From positions 2,954,723 to 3,018,722 of the forward strand of contig NC_045145.1 of NCBI RefSeq assembly GCF_008831285.2: a stretch of 64,000 bases of DNA. The letters are read 5' to 3'. Made by a program: the position numbers and the translations under genes. This stretch comes from Nymphaea colorata. Taxonomy: Eukaryota > Streptophyta > Magnoliopsida > Nymphaeales > Nymphaeaceae. Positions 20,770 through 34,500 of the stretch are shown here, piece after piece (the stretch's first letter is position 1; every line of letters starts with the position of its first letter). Under the pieces are notes generated by a model. The model saw only the letters and a list, made by a program, of their open reading frames with translations, was not told the origin of the DNA and did not search any database.

Positions 20770-23700
20770 GATGCAGACCTGCGTCCTCCAGTGAGGGTAT
20801 ATAGGCACTTCTCTGTTGTGTAAATTTTTTCTTGAAATATTGGGAGCTCTTCTTTATGCTGCAAGTATATTTCTTGTAAGGAAAGCCTAATGTAAAAGGG
20901 AAGTTATTATCCTGCAATTCGATTTTGCTTCAAGCCTATGTTTTTGCTTCTTTTCTTGGCACAGTCTTGACTGGATATCTCATTAGCCTGATTCGGATGC
21001 AAGTCGCAGTCTCAGTGTGGGTCATGTACCTGGCCGGCAAGGCGGTGGGGGCTGACCTCCTCCCAGCCTATTCTTGGTTCAATTGACGATGAAACCAGTG
21101 TTTTGAAACACTGTTTTAGAGTACTGAACAGGTTAAGGCTTAAGATATTAAGTTGGCTCTCTAACCAGATGAATGTGTATCAGGCTCTGGCTCATTTCTT
21201 GAGAGCTCTTAAACAGACTTGCTGCTTGGTTGGTAAGACTTTTTTTTTTCCCTTCCAGAACTTGCACATCATGTTACTGAGTGCAGAATACTCACACAGC
21301 TTGCATTGAGATCCACCCATTTGCCTTTGACGATGGCAAGTATCACGGCCAGACGATCTTTTTGGCTCTTTCTTTCTTTGGCCGTCAGTCAGAGGCTTCC
21401 GTGCGGCTTAAGCAGCTATCCTGCCGGGCAATGCTCAGGGGCAACCTAAAGAGAAAAATCGTAAAGTAATTTTTATTTTTTGTTTTTGTATTTCTGACGA
21501 AACAGTGTTCCCGCATGGTGACCTTTCCACTTGATTTTTACAATTATTTTTATTATCCACTATTTATGTCTCAAACAACCCTTCGTGGTTCTGTTTATCA
21601 TTATACTAAAAAGCCCTTCGTTTTTAAAACTTAAGAGTGATTAGTAGGTATTAAAACCTTAAGCGCTGGACCTTATAACGGCTCATCCTTGATATATATG
21701 TTTTTAAAATGAATGATTGAGAGCGAAATACGAAAAAAAAGTTGTTATTTAATACCAGATGACTAAATTATCCTATCTCATTTTTATTTTTATTTTTCTG
21801 TCATCTAGAGGGTTTGTTATGTACCAATGTCTTTTATCATATATATATATATATATATAGGGTAAGTGATAAAAACCAGACCTCTTAAAACTTGTATGGA
21901 TTAAAGTGTTTTAATATTTTTAATTGTTAATAAACATTAATTTAAAATAAATCACATGTCATAATTTCAGTTATTTCTTGAATATATATATATATATATA
22001 TATACTCTATCAGTTGCTAACGAAGACACTTTTCTCTGGTCATCCTCAATGAATCCAGCACTTGATACACATACAAATGGAATCTTAAATGCATCACTTT
22101 TCATTTCCGCTTTTTAATGAAAAAAAAATATTGCCACAACGTAAAAATAAAGGCATCAAGTGAGTCTGGCGTGGCACAATTGCCCACACCGGACCACAAG
22201 TGGCTCTGCCACTGCTTAGTTGCCTTTTCTTTGAGCTTAAACTCTCTTCCTAAGTTCTTACAAGAGTTCACCAATTAGGGCCTCTGCCAAGTTCTTCACC
22301 TTTGCTTTCTCAAGCTTGATATGCACTTAACCTTGAAGCTGACTTGTATAGTTGAAGAGTTTGTTTTTATTCCTCCACACCTTGTACTTCTAGTATCAAG
22401 GCCAAAAAATTCCTTGATGTGATCTCCAATTGCACCAGAATGTGAAAACTTCTTAAGTCTTATGGTCTGCTCATGCCATATTTTAGGTGACCGAAAGAAA
22501 CCTACCCTTTAACTAAGGCTTCTCCTTCTCATCTAGAGCTGCTTTTGGGTCGTCGTGCAGTACACTTTTCAACTCAAGTGCCGCGAATGCTATTATTTGC
22601 AATCCAGATGAGTAATTACACATGGGAATCAAATTTAGGACATGTCGACAGCACACCACCCAGACCAACCATGTTATGCCCCTCATGGCTTGTGTAGCCA
22701 ACTTACAATCGGACTTCAACGCTCTAAAAATATTTTCAATGGGTTGTTTGGTCTGCTTGAGTCGGGCTGACACAAGTTGTCCCTTGTCAATGTATTTCAA
22801 TGGCTTCCATGGCACTTGAAAGGCTTTCGAAAAATGGCTGAATCATTCAACCAACTTCCAGATGGTTGCATCCTTCAATCTTTTTTGTTTTTATTTTGCT
22901 GTTCTTGCATTGTTTTTCTAAACAAAGAAGTTAAATAAGTTTCTTTCGTATTTTAAAATTTTTATCAAGTATCCAGTTTCCCTTACTTCTCCCCAACGTC
23001 AGCTCCTACGACCCACCAAATAATCTCTAAGATCTTCACAAAGGCCAATCCTTGTTTTTCAAGAAATATACGAGGACCAAACAGATGTTTTACAAATTTT
23101 AACATGCATTTTCTTTTAAAAAAAAACTTGTGAATTAGCAAAAAAATTTAAAATAATTCAAAAATTAATTAAATTAAAATAATAATAAAATAGTACGTAA
23201 ATAGTTAGAGATGACACTTGACTCTTCCGACCAAGTTAAGAAGATTGCATATTGCCAGTACTCTGTTATGGGCCTATGATCCACATTCGGATATTCAGTT
23301 TTTCCCATCCTAGGTTAAAAATGTGCTGGATGGAATCTAGAACAAGTTATTCTCCACCACTACAAAATTTCAAAAAATATACATGATAAATTATTGGCGC
23401 AGCAAAGTACAACTCTATGTATAGATATCCTGAGAACTACTTCCCACTTTTTGCATTCTGTACCCAAGTTGAGAAAATAACTGGAACTGACTAGAACACC
23501 CTCAAGACGGGTAATTCTTTTTAAACCTTATCAGAACCAATGTATAATTTACTGCATCTGAATTCATTAAATATTTATCTAATATATATTAAAATAATTG
23601 TCTGCAATATTTTGAAATTCACATATTTTGGGAAAGGAAGACCTATGCTTTTGAAACTAGTAACTGCCATATATAAAAGACCCTATATGGTAATTCGTAG

Positions 23701-25260
23701 CTTACACTTTACCCACGACCCATTACGTTCGGGTTCTGACGAGTCCCAACTTGCCCTCTAACAGCTTCGGTTGCATGACAACATTGTTAAATCCCCTAAG
23801 GTTTTTCATAATGTTAAGTACATTCTAACATGACTAAACATACCTCCTTTAATTTCTCAGTTTATTTTCTTGTTGTCAATCATTCTGCCAAGCAACCATT
23901 GGGTGTTAGCTAAGACTAATCTAATCTCAAGCCGTCGTCCCAAAATTTCGGCTCTTGGAGAAAGGTTAAGTACAAGTCAAGTTTTCATTTTTTGTAATTT
24001 ATTTGTGAGAAATTCTTCTTGTGGTTGTACCTTTCACAGTTTTATTATGTAATATATTTGGCTCTAAGTGAGCTTATTAAGACTTGTAAAAAAATGAGTT
24101 TGGCAAGATAAATATGAAGAAATAATTTCTCGGCCCGGGTTGGCTTGAACGGCCAGCGGTTAAGTTTTCATCATGCAGTTGACGTGAGTGAACTCTAAGC
24201 TCAAATTTGATATTCATTCTAACCAAGTTAGCCCTAAGTTTGATTTTAATCAATCTTAAGCATTCAGCTTTCTACCACTCATTTGGGGTGATTGAAATTT
24301 TATCCAATGGCTGGATGAAACTTGAAGGTCCTCCCATTCTTCCTGCTTCTAGGATCTGGGGCTGCATCGGAGCTTGTAGCGGGGCCGCCTTCAGCTCGAT
24401 GGAGCGCACTCCACACTTAAAAGCTCACCAAGAAAAATTGGTCAGCTCAACTTAGCCCAATTATCGTCTCGCTAGTGCTAATCAATCTTATTTTTTCGTT
24501 TATGAAATCAATCACAAATGAAAATGCACAAGAATCAGGTAGCGAAGAGCTAGAATTTTTACTAATATCAGAGGCCACCAAGACCAGATCAGGTCTCCAA
24601 GAGTTGCAGACATACTGATTTCGGGCACCACCAAGAACAATTATTTGAAGGCCAACATGCTCTCTATCACCACCTTGATCTGCCCATTAGATAATGACGT
24701 GAGAAACTTCCAATCTTCAACCACGGTTGCAAGTGGGCGAGATTTGGTATGAGTAAATATACTAAATCAGATCTCTATCTTTTAATGCATTTTGCAGGCC
24801 GGAATACGGTCCATTTTTGGCCAACACCAATGATTTTAGCAAATCTAGCAAAGACTTGGAACCTATAACTAACGTCGCGAATTATATTAATCTAGCTTGT
24901 GAATTTTGTCAATCGATATATTTGGGAGAGTTCAATGATGCAGTGCGCCGGATGTTACTGAATAGTTAAATTTAAAAATTTATTAAAAAAATATTAAATT
25001 AGTATTTAGTTATTATTTGTGATGCAGTACAGTAGTTTTAGTGATGATTTACATAACAATGGAACGATGAAATTTTAAGCATCTAACAACTATCCAGCAC
25101 ATACAGCCTTGAGTTTTTCGATCAACTAGATCTGATTTCTATTCATTTTTCAATGCATGTTCCTAATTCGATCCATCTGCAACCTTACCCACAAGATCTG
25201 GGATGTTTTAGAAAAGCTAAGCAGATTTAGGTAGCGTGAGGTTCATCTGACCCGCGCCTC
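20770..25260. other. SUA 3' UTR, then intergenic DNA
   Basis: The first about 200 bp are probably SUA 3' UTR. After that the DNA is AT-rich spacer with TA runs at 21838-21859 and 21983-22004. A GAGCCAC/GTGGCTC-type word near 22198-22215 (TGGCTCTGCCACTG) resembles common plant transposon ends. One open frame at 22513-22815 (minus, 100 codons) is unrecognised. No supported gene was found. Confidence 0.55.
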
Positions 25261-25278
25261 CTTCCTTCCTTAGATAAA

Positions 25279-25285
25279 TATAAAT
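25279..25285 (+). promoter_or_regulatory. Candidate TATA box of the xylosyltransferase gene
   Basis: TATAAAT lies about 440 bp upstream of the XXT start codon, followed about 40 bp later by a CT-rich stretch (25320-25335) typical of plant leaders. The sequence from here to the ATG is pyrimidine-rich. A leader intron is possible but not shown. Confidence 0.45.
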
Positions 25286-25716
25286 GAAAGATCTCGGACG
25301 TCACGGACAGCGCCAGTCATTCTCTCTCTCTCTATTCTACAGCTTTGCTCTGAGCCCTTTTTTTTTACCATGAAAGCCATTTTTTCGATTTGGGGTTTTC
25401 AATGAATAGATCTTGATAGCAAGTCGGCCAATTATCGTCTTTCTACTTCTCCTGCTGTCGTTTGAGCGCTATATGCGCGGCCGCCTCTGCTAAAAGCAAG
25501 AAGGTGATCCCTTCTCTCTGTCTTTGTCTCTCCTTCTCTCTATATCTCTTTGTCGGTGGACAGGAGTGTCCTCGTTCTGCTTTCTCTCTTTCTGTTGTTG
25601 CCTTGTCAGAGGTGGCTCAGTTGGTACATCTTTTTTGTGTTATTGAATTGTAGAGGAGGCAGAGAGGGGAGGAGGGAGGGAAATAGGGAGGTGAGAGTGC
25701 TTTCTTGCCCCCCAAC

Positions 25717-27099
25717 ATGAGGATGTCCTCGAGGGCTTCGGGCATCCCCAGAGGCAGGCAGATCCAGAAGACCTTCAACAATATCAAGATCACCATCCTC
25801 TGCGGCTTCGTCACTATTCTTGTTCTGAGGGGCACCATCGGTGTCGGCAATCTCGGCGGCGGCGGCGACGCCGACAACAATCAGCAGCTGATCGAGGAAA
25901 CGAATAGGATTCTGGAAGAGATCAGATCTGATCACGACCCGGACGACGACGTTGAAGTCAGGGCTGCTACTCGTGGTGGTGATGGTGGTGGTGGCACTGA
26001 TGCCGCCGGTGGGGACAGCGGCGAGAATGCGCTCGGCAAGGCAAGTGAAGCGACAGCAGGACTCGTCAACGTGACCTACACTCTGGGCCCTAAGATCACC
26101 GATTGGGATGAGCAGAGGAAACTCTGGCTTGCTCAGAATCCAGAATTCCCCAGTTACATAGATGGTAAGCCTCGGATCCTCCTTGTGACCGGCTCCCAGC
26201 CGAACCCTTGCGATAACGCCATCGGCGACCACTACCTGCTCAAGGCTATTAAGAACAAGATCGACTACTGCCGCCTCCACCGGATCGAGATCGTCTACAA
26301 CATGGCTCATCTGGACAAAGAGCTCGCCGGCTACTGGGCTAAGCTTCCGTTGATCAGACGGCTGATGCTCTCACATCCAGAGATCGAATGGATCTGGTGG
26401 ATGGATAGCGATGCCCTCTTCACCGATATGGTCTTCGAGATTCCGATGCACAAGTACAAGGACTACAATTTCGTCCTCCATGGCTACGAGGATCTCCTCT
26501 TCAACCAAAAATCGTGGATTGCTCTCAACACGGGCAGCTTCCTCTTCAGGAACTGCCAATGGTCGCTAGACCTGTTGGATGCCTGGGCACCCATGGGACC
26601 TAAAGGCCCTATTCGAGACGAAGCAGGGAAAATACTCACGGCGAACCTTAAGGGCCGGCCTGCATTCGAGGCCGACGATCAGTCCGCGCTCATCTACTTG
26701 CTAATCACTCAGCAGGAGCAGTGGATGAATAAGGTCTTCATTGAGAATTCTTACTTTCTCCATGGGTACTGGGCTGGCTTGGTCGATCGGTATGAAGAGA
26801 TGCAAGAGAAGTACCATCCTGGCTTGGGGGATGATAGGTGGCCTTTCGTCACCCACTTTGTTGGATGCAAACCTTGCGGGAGCTATGGTGATTATCCAAT
26901 GGAGAGATGCTTGAGCAGCATGGAGAGGGCCTTCAATTTCGCAGACAACCAGATTCTTCAGATTTACGGTTTCACTCATAAGAGTCTCAAAACTCCCAAG
27001 ATCAAGAGGACAAGAAACGAGTCGTCTTCACCTTTGGAAGAAGAAGACAAGCTTCACCTTCGACATCCTGCATTTGTTTCCGGATCACAGAACCAATGA
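25717..27099 (+). CDS. XXT1: Xyloglucan 6-xylosyltransferase (GT34, XXT1/XXT2 type), 460 aa, intronless
   Basis: Golgi type II membrane glycosyltransferase. It transfers xylose from UDP-xylose to O-6 of glucose in the beta-1,4-glucan backbone of xyloglucan. The frame is open further upstream only through a TTG, so I chose the first ATG (25717), giving MRMSSRASGIPRG; length equals Arabidopsis XXT1. A short basic cytosolic tail precedes one membrane anchor (about residues 25-45, ITILCGFVTILVLRG). The stem is Gly/Asp-rich with one NVT sequon at N118. The GT34 domain follows: YTLGPKITDWDEQR, GDHYLLKAIKNKIDYCR, LPLIRRLMLSHPEIEW, the metal-binding DSD (about 230-232) in WWMDSDALF, LNTGSFLFRNCQW, EADDQSALIYLL, LHGYWAGLVDRYEEM and HFVGCKPCG. 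XXT1 and XXT2 are not separable here; XXT5 is less likely. No introns or frame breaks. Confidence 0.93.
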   Translation: MRMSSRASGIPRGRQIQKTFNNIKITILCGFVTILVLRGTIGVGNLGGGGDADNNQQLIEETNRILEEIRSDHDPDDDVEVRAATRGGDGGGGTDAAGGDSGENALGKASEATAGLVNVTYTLGPKITDWDEQRKLWLAQNPEFPSYIDGKPRILLVTGSQPNPCDNAIGDHYLLKAIKNKIDYCRLHRIEIVYNMAHLDKELAGYWAKLPLIRRLMLSHPEIEWIWWMDSDALFTDMVFEIPMHKYKDYNFVLHGYEDLLFNQKSWIALNTGSFLFRNCQWSLDLLDAWAPMGPKGPIRDEAGKILTANLKGRPAFEADDQSALIYLLITQQEQWMNKVFIENSYFLHGYWAGLVDRYEEMQEKYHPGLGDDRWPFVTHFVGCKPCGSYGDYPMERCLSSMERAFNFADNQILQIYGFTHKSLKTPKIKRTRNESSSPLEEEDKLHLRHPAFVSGSQNQ

Positions 27100-28870
27100 G
27101 TTAAAAGCGATACTTGACCTTGTTGTCTCAGGGGTATAGAAGAATTCCTCTCATGCCAAGCTTTTTTTTTTTAAATTTTTGGTCTTTTAATTTTAGGTCC
27201 TGCTTATTTAAGTGTCTGGTAATTGATCCATCAATTTCATGGTACGGGATTTTTTGGTTAGTTCATGTCCACACAACAGTATCTTGGAACGATTATTTGC
27301 TAATTATGTTGTATTATTGTATGTTCTTCCCCTTCAGCCAGAATGTTCATGAAGAATTCTCTTCCTTTTGCCAATCAGTTCGTCCGCTTTCACTTATTTT
27401 TCTTATTTATTTTTTTCATCTAGAAGAAGCACTCTTATTATTATTACTCTACATTGATGTGTTTTTGGGTTGGTCATCCTGGTCTTCCATTTAATGGCGC
27501 TTAATTCTTGAGCTACTCTTTTGTGTTCTATACATGGTGATTAAGAGAACCATTGAGTAAATTATCTTCATAAGTCTAAGGTCTCCTTCGGATTGCTCCA
27601 GCTAATACTAGCTTAAATTTTTTGTTCACTTCTCTTTATTATGTAACACCTTCTTTTAGATGCCTTTCCCTCCATGAGCACAGCTAAGAGGGTTTTCTGC
27701 TGAGGCTATAACTAAGTTTAGAAGTTCTTGAGGTAATAAGAGAAATGCAGAATGACAAATGAAGTGTGTGGCTCCTCAGCCACTTGAAATACGTATGACA
27801 TATTTCTGAATGGAAAGTTATGGTTAAAATGTTGGAATCATGCATACATGAAGAGCCGACCGAGGATGCTATGGCGTGCTTTGACCAATGCAGGGAAGAT
27901 GAACGCTTCTCATCTGTGCGGACCTTCTCTGGGCACAGGTGATTTAACGTGCAGGTGAGCAGGACCTGTCCGAATGTATGGATGTATCACAATTATTCTC
28001 ACTCTTCATTGGCACACTCGCACATGGAAAATTTCCAAGAATGATACACGTCCAGGTGAACACGTTATGAATAGATGGGTCTTCGAATTCATTATGTTGG
28101 TCCTACAAAATTGTTGTTTTTGCATATCAACCTTTAAATCAGAGCAAGACTTCATGCAGAATACACAATAAATATGGAGAATAAAAAGCTGTTGTCTGTG
28201 ATGTCATTAAGCTTATACTGTATGTTAAGGAACTAAACAAACCCAGCCTTATTACATGGTTGGAAAACTTGGAATATAATCCTGGTGCTAAACTCAAGGT
28301 GGAAGCTGCAGTAACATGGCATGTGCAATGGACAAGAGCAACACCCGGTTCTCTTCATCCTACTTGGCTTATAAGTTATAAAATTTCCTAACAACCTCTC
28401 CCCTTCTTCCCCAGGCAACAAAATACACAGAATGTCGACATGTCTGCCAGTGCTTCCAAGTTTGCATGTGCATACATGCGTCCCTATGTAGTGGGTATGT
28501 ATGAGGAATCTGTTTATGAGGACCTTGCAACGAGAACCATAATTATGGATGTTTTTGTCATAGTTTGTTAATTAAAGCATATACTAGGCTGGGTATTTCT
28601 CATACACGAGTATGTTCTTTGGGGAGGTAAAAGATCCTAAGTGTTCTCATTGCGTCAAGTCTTGATAATGGGTAAAACATTAAGCATAAAAATTTAGTTG
28701 TGTAAGGCGAAATTCAATAGTTTATACCACATTAAAAATTGATAATAAGCTGGCTTGGACAGAACAAATATGCACATCTATAGCTTTCTGCAAGGTCCTG
28801 GGGCGCTCTCACTCTCTCCTTCATTTGTGACAGCCTCTTATATGATATATATATTTTTTGTTAATTGAAG

Positions 28871-28883
28871 ATCTCTCTCTCTT

Positions 28884-28928
<45 letters not shown>
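28871..28928. repeat. (CT)n microsatellite
   Basis: A CT run of nearly 60 bp, interrupted by CTTTCTTT in its first third. Confidence 0.95.
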
Positions 28929-28931
<3 letters not shown>

Positions 28932-30702
28932 TATTGAGGCCTTTTATTTTCATAATGCTTTTGTTGTTAGTTCATTAAAAAACAGTATTACGGTGGCCTT
29001 TTTGTATAGTATATTTTTTCTAATGAATTGATAACGGATAAAACAATTATGTGAATGGTGTTTGAGAGGCAGATTGTTCATTTTTCTTGAATGACCTAGA
29101 CTCTGTATATTTCTGTAGAGGAGCTGTTAACAAATTGGCAGTCCTAGGGTTTCTATTTTTGGGTGAATTCCTTATGAGATGGCACACTGGGTTGCCATCG
29201 AAATGAGCACACTCATGTTGGAGAGAGATATAGAAGAGGTGCAGTGGCCTTGCTTTGAGAGGAAGCTTCCCTTTTAACCTCTTACGGTTTTAGAATAAGG
29301 TTCAACTTTATCATTTTACATTACAAGACAATGACTTAGTTATGATCCATTATGGGGTTGCTATCATAATCTCCTTTGACTAAGACTGAAGATGGACCTC
29401 CAATTTTTAACTATCGTTTCTACAGTAAATATGCCACTTTGTGACTCATTCCATATTTGGATCTAACTAGTTTCTGTGTGTTTATGCATGTCCCTTGACT
29501 GCAACCATGTGCATTCGGGCATATCTTGAGTTCTTGTTTTGGTAGCGCCTGTAATTGTTTTTGTGCCTTACTTCCAACTAGCTATTTGCAAATCAAAGAC
29601 AACTCAAGGAAAAAAAGGAAAAAAGGCACCCAGTGCATTCTGTATATTCCCGCACGCAGGTTTTCCATTCATGTAAGTACGGATTTTGTGTTTGTTCATG
29701 CAATTCTTTTACAGATCCGTCTTATGGTCACAAATCAATTTTTGCTTGCTTTTTTTTTTTGATATTTCGATATTAAAGTTGCAGTTATGGCAATTTTACT
29801 CAAAGCGGGCCAAGGAGAAATATGTCAAGTTAAAAAGAGAAGTTTTATAGATTGGAAAAGTTTCATATCTGGATGGGTTGAGGCATTTATCCAGCAATGT
29901 ATAAAGAAGGAACAAAAAAATTGTCTTGATCCTGCGGACCGTCAGATAGTTATCATTTTCACTACCTTTGTTGATGACTGGGTTAGCAAATCGGACTTTT
30001 GCAGAGAAAACTGTTTTGGGGAGACTTGTAGAAAGAGTAACTAATGCTAGATTATCGGCCAATGCATGTATGACGTAGTGCTGCTTCTTGATGACAGGAT
30101 ATATTGAGCTGGAAAGAATTAGACAGCTAAATCTAAGAATACATATTTTAAGGGCAATTCTGTCCGAGTCCATGACATAATGCTTTGACAGATTACCTTG
30201 TGTGGTTAGCCTAAAATGATTAGGAGATCATTTTGCCGTCATGTATGCTTATCTGTCATCGCCAGAAAAGTTTATATGCTGCTTTGAGTTAAGAGTGGTA
30301 TTTTCCAAATTGAGCCCCTTTGAGGGACAGAAGATATTTAAATGTGAGAACTTTTTTTGCGACAGCATTTTGGCAGCTACTAATGGTCTATAACCCAAGA
30401 ATTTTTAACTACCAGAAGTAATTCATTCAGTTTTCTGATTCGTCTTCAGCACGTTTTTTTTCACAAATAAACTGCATGACTATTAATGTGGTGTTCACTA
30501 GCTAAGTTGAAGCCTTTTTCAGTACAATGAACAAGCTGCTTCTTCTTGGTTTTTAGCGGGGAACTGAACGGGCCGGCACATTTTGAGATACACGTCGTGT
30601 TTTTGGACCAGGATATCACTGAAAAATCAGCACTTAGCTTGCCTAATATCAGGCTTGTGTCCCTTCTGTGCACATGTAAATTGAAAAGTCCAATTTAGGT
30701 GT

Positions 30703-30704
<2 letters not shown>

Positions 30705-30746
<42 letters not shown>
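30705..30746. repeat. (TA)n microsatellite
   Basis: An uninterrupted TA run of about 42 bp. Confidence 0.95.
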
Positions 30747-30748
<2 letters not shown>

Positions 30749-31279
30749 CAGTCTTCTGTGGACTGATTATTGTTGGCATCATGACAGGTCCCTGACACAT
30801 TCCTTGTAATTACTTGTCTGTAATAATGAACAACAACATTGGTGATATCTGCAATTACTGTTCGTTAACTACCCCACTTCTTATCAATGCCAGATTCCTG
30901 CCTTTCCATTTTAAAGATTTTGATCATTTAGTTGGTATTTGTAAACAATTTTTTTCTTGTAATTTGAACCTTAGATACCTGACATTCATGTGTACTGGCA
31001 AGCCATGAAAAGTCTAGTCATCGGTTCCCAACCTTAGGCCGAGAAAGTACATCCAAATGTTTTTATGCAGCACCAAGGAGAGGTTCAATCCTACATTTAC
31101 CTTCACACTTACCTTCAAAAACAGAAAAACAGAAAAGGGCCATCCAGAACATTAATTATCTTTAATGGCGGAATAGAAGGCACTTCACTGCTTAATGTAA
31201 GAGAGAAAATTGCAAATTCTGTGCCCATTGCAAACTGCAAAAATATCACATCTCATAGGACAAATCATGCTCTTGGATT

Positions 31280-31304
31280 GAGAGAGAGAGAGAGAGAGAG
31301 AGAG
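31280..31304. repeat. (GA)n microsatellite
   Basis: An AG run of about 25 bp, about 200 bp downstream of the stop codon of the minus-strand coiled-coil gene. Confidence 0.9.
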
Positions 31305-31504
31305 ACAAGTCCAAATGCAAGCTCTAACGCCATACGTTTCCTGAATGAGCTATTGCAATGTGTAGTGACCTAACAGATAATGTAATTCACCATGCACATC
31401 CAAGAATGAGCAAGCAAAGATTATGCTGGTTTATTAATCTATATTTCGTAACTGATCTCTCCATCTTATCATACTTACCATCACTATTAATATGATACAA
31501 GATT

Positions 31505-34500
31505 TCAATTTGAATATGCAATCAACCTTGCCAGAACATTTTCCGACCTTTGCATCAGAGCCTTCACAAAAGAATTGCGCCAAGATGAGTAGCACCATCA
31601 ACCGAAAGCTTCTTGACTCCACATGCACCAAGTAGATTATATAGTATATACTTAGCCTCCATAGAACAGCTAAATGCTTTGGAAGAATCGCGCTCAAAAA
31701 CAGCTACTTCACCAATATTAGGAATTCTTTAGTACAGGTACATGGAAATTACTCACCGCTTCTTTAGTTTGGGAAAGCATAAGGCGCAACTGGCGTATTT
31801 CCTGCAGAAAGGGTTTTAGACTTCAAAACAGAGCATTTATGCTACAACGGAGGACCTTCAACAGGAATGAGACCTAAAGATTATATTGTTCAGAGAAGCC
31901 CAACCCGTGATATAGGGGTGTTTCTAGCACCGCCTCTCTTAGTAACATGGATTTTTTGTTTAATCTAAATGTATAGACAAGCCAATCATGATGTATATTG
32001 ACTATTGAGTGAATACCATGTCCTAATAATAAGATACAATTTTTTGATACTAATATTAACAAGATATGGGCCACGAAATTGTGATTACCTCCAAAAATTA
32101 AACTGTATCCTTTATTTTTTTTATACAAAAGTATGTTTGGATAGATGGTACTCATGACAATACCATGCATCCTGCTGGATACATGAAAAATAAATGGGAT
32201 TCATGGACATGATTCATAGAGTATATTGCACGAGTAATGCAAGCTTAACATGGAAACTCATGAATAACAGAAGAAATTCTCATTACATTCACAGAGAGCA
32301 TGTTCTACGAAAGTTGCTAAGAATCTCATCCTTCAATGCCTTAAAAAGAAACTACTAATAAAACAAACCATATAAAAGGTCTAAGTTGGCCTATAATTCA
32401 TCCAGGTGCATCGTGGTCAGAATCAAACCTACATTAAGCTGATTTTTGACTTTGCAGCTCTGTTTTGTGCTGGAATACAAGAAATTAGATGGAAGACACC
32501 TCAAATAGGAAGAAAATCATGAGTTAAAATCACAGAAGTACCCCTAGAGGGCCATTTAGCATGAGGAATATTGTGTGAGTGTTCTATAAATCTACCCCAA
32601 ATATTAAGGTAAGTTCATGAACCACTTGAACAAGTGTTTCATGAATCTGCTGCAACATTTGAGGCAGATTCATGAAAGTCATACAGTGTTCCTCTTGCCA
32701 AACGGCCCTTAAAGATACAAAAAACTGTAATTTTGCCATCATCCTCCAAGACACATCAACATCTGCATCCACAATTCATAAAGCATCATCTTCTTGCAAG
32801 ATCAAATTATTCCAAACAACTCCAAAGCAAACTAATCCTGACCTACTTGTAAATCGGTCACTATATGCACAATGAACGTGATGTCTGGCCTTAATACCAC
32901 ATATAAATTGAATTTCCGATGAGATATGGAGCACCCAGAAGCTCCCCGATTTTGACAGAGGTTCTATGCTTATGTACGCCAACTTCCTACGGATGCCTGC
33001 ATCCTGCCATCCTAACTACGTCAGGTGCCCTACTAGCTAGTTCTAAAGGACTAGGAAAATAATTCTTATTTAAAACGGTGGAACTGCCACCTGTACTTTC
33101 AGTGCTTTGACATCATCTCTATCAAGCATAGGAAGTTCCACTTGAGGGGACAGCTCTCCACAAGACTGAAACTTGCAGACTTTTCTTCTTCATTGAAGAA
33201 CTAATTTATTCAAGTGAGTCTTCATGATAGGGATCCTCAGTTAGTTGAGCATAACCCATCAATCAATTATGTCAATCCAATGAATTCCTCTCCTGCAATA
33301 TGTGATGAATAAAATCAAGAGATTTTGCTACATGCCTATGTCCTTCATCTCGAATAATCCAGCTAGCCTCTTGGTATTCTACACCTTATATGTATAAATC
33401 TGTAATAACTCTACGGTATATGGACAATATTCAACGACATATATAGCACCTGTAAAGATAGATAAATATAAATAATCAAAATCATAGCCTCACCTAAAGC
33501 CCAATAATTTGATAGCTAACTCGAAATCTCTAAGCCAAGGTTTTGTAGTTCATGTGAATCCGACCACATAAAATCCATTTAGTGCACCAACCTACCTTTT
33601 TAGTTGGCCAACCTGGAGGTAGCTCTCTGTACATTTCTTTTTCTAGATTTCCATTTGAAAGCTTTCTTGGCACCTAGTTGCTGGAGGTTCCAACTTCACA
33701 GAAGCCATTTCCAGCAGAATTTAATTCCGTCCACATAAGCCACAAAAGCAAACATTCCAGCATAGGAGGTTGTTGACTGAATCCTTTGGCTAAAAAACAT
33801 GTCTAATATCTTTTTAATGAACTATTTTACTTTAATCTAAACCTGGTATAACTATTTTCACCCACCACTTTCACTTTCTCAGAATTTAATCAAAACTCCA
33901 AGTGTCCTCTTTGACACACTCATTATTTAGCTATAGCCAATTTTTCTCTCTTTTCTCTTTGAACACGTCTTGACATATAATGAGGCTCTTCATAAGAATA
34001 AATTAAGGACAAACTAACATTCACATATTTGCAGAAAAAGATTCATGAGAAACAGAACGAGCAGGTGGGAGAGAGGGGATTGCACCGTGGCATGCTTTTC
34101 ATATAGGATAATTGCTCCAAGAGGAAAACCATTTTCAAATTTCAACTGACAGATGTTTATAAATTAAGCATTTATAACTTAGGATCAACTCGACCATTTC
34201 TTCCCAACAACCCCATTTAATAATCGTTTTACCACGTCATGTTCAAAATGCCCAATCTTTTGAATGCCCAGTACATCCAGCTCGGTAGGTAGTACTGCCT
34301 TATGTATAATCAACCTGATGCATTTGCTTCCACTACCTTTGTGCTTCGTAGAAATGGAGAAGAAAAGATAAAGCATATTTGTCCACATTCTTTGCAAAAT
34401 CATGTCTGCATACAGTAAAGGAAATTTAGATGATTTTGAATATTAGTTATAAGTTCAAATCATGTTCTATTTGTATTATTGAGTCATATGGGACAGATAT

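Larger units (their letters stand above)
27100..31504. other. XXT 3' UTR and intergenic DNA
   Basis: AT-rich spacer between convergently arranged genes. It contains microsatellites (listed separately) and short unrecognised open frames such as 29787-30044. No conserved domain, RNA gene or clear transposon end was identified. Confidence 0.5.

Noticed and set aside
25606-26310. 234-codon minus-strand frame opposite the xylosyltransferase
   Set aside because: Antisense shadow of a GC-rich coding exon.
31564-31697. Alternative last-exon reading of the coiled-coil gene (ERDSSKAFSCSMEAKY...)
   Set aside because: The phase does not fit the preceding exon's strong donor. The reading starting at 31561 continues the heptad pattern in phase.
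34185-34403. 72-codon minus-strand frame within the coiled-coil gene's first intron
   Set aside because: Its phase and splice context do not join to neighbouring exons and no family is recognised; treated as chance.
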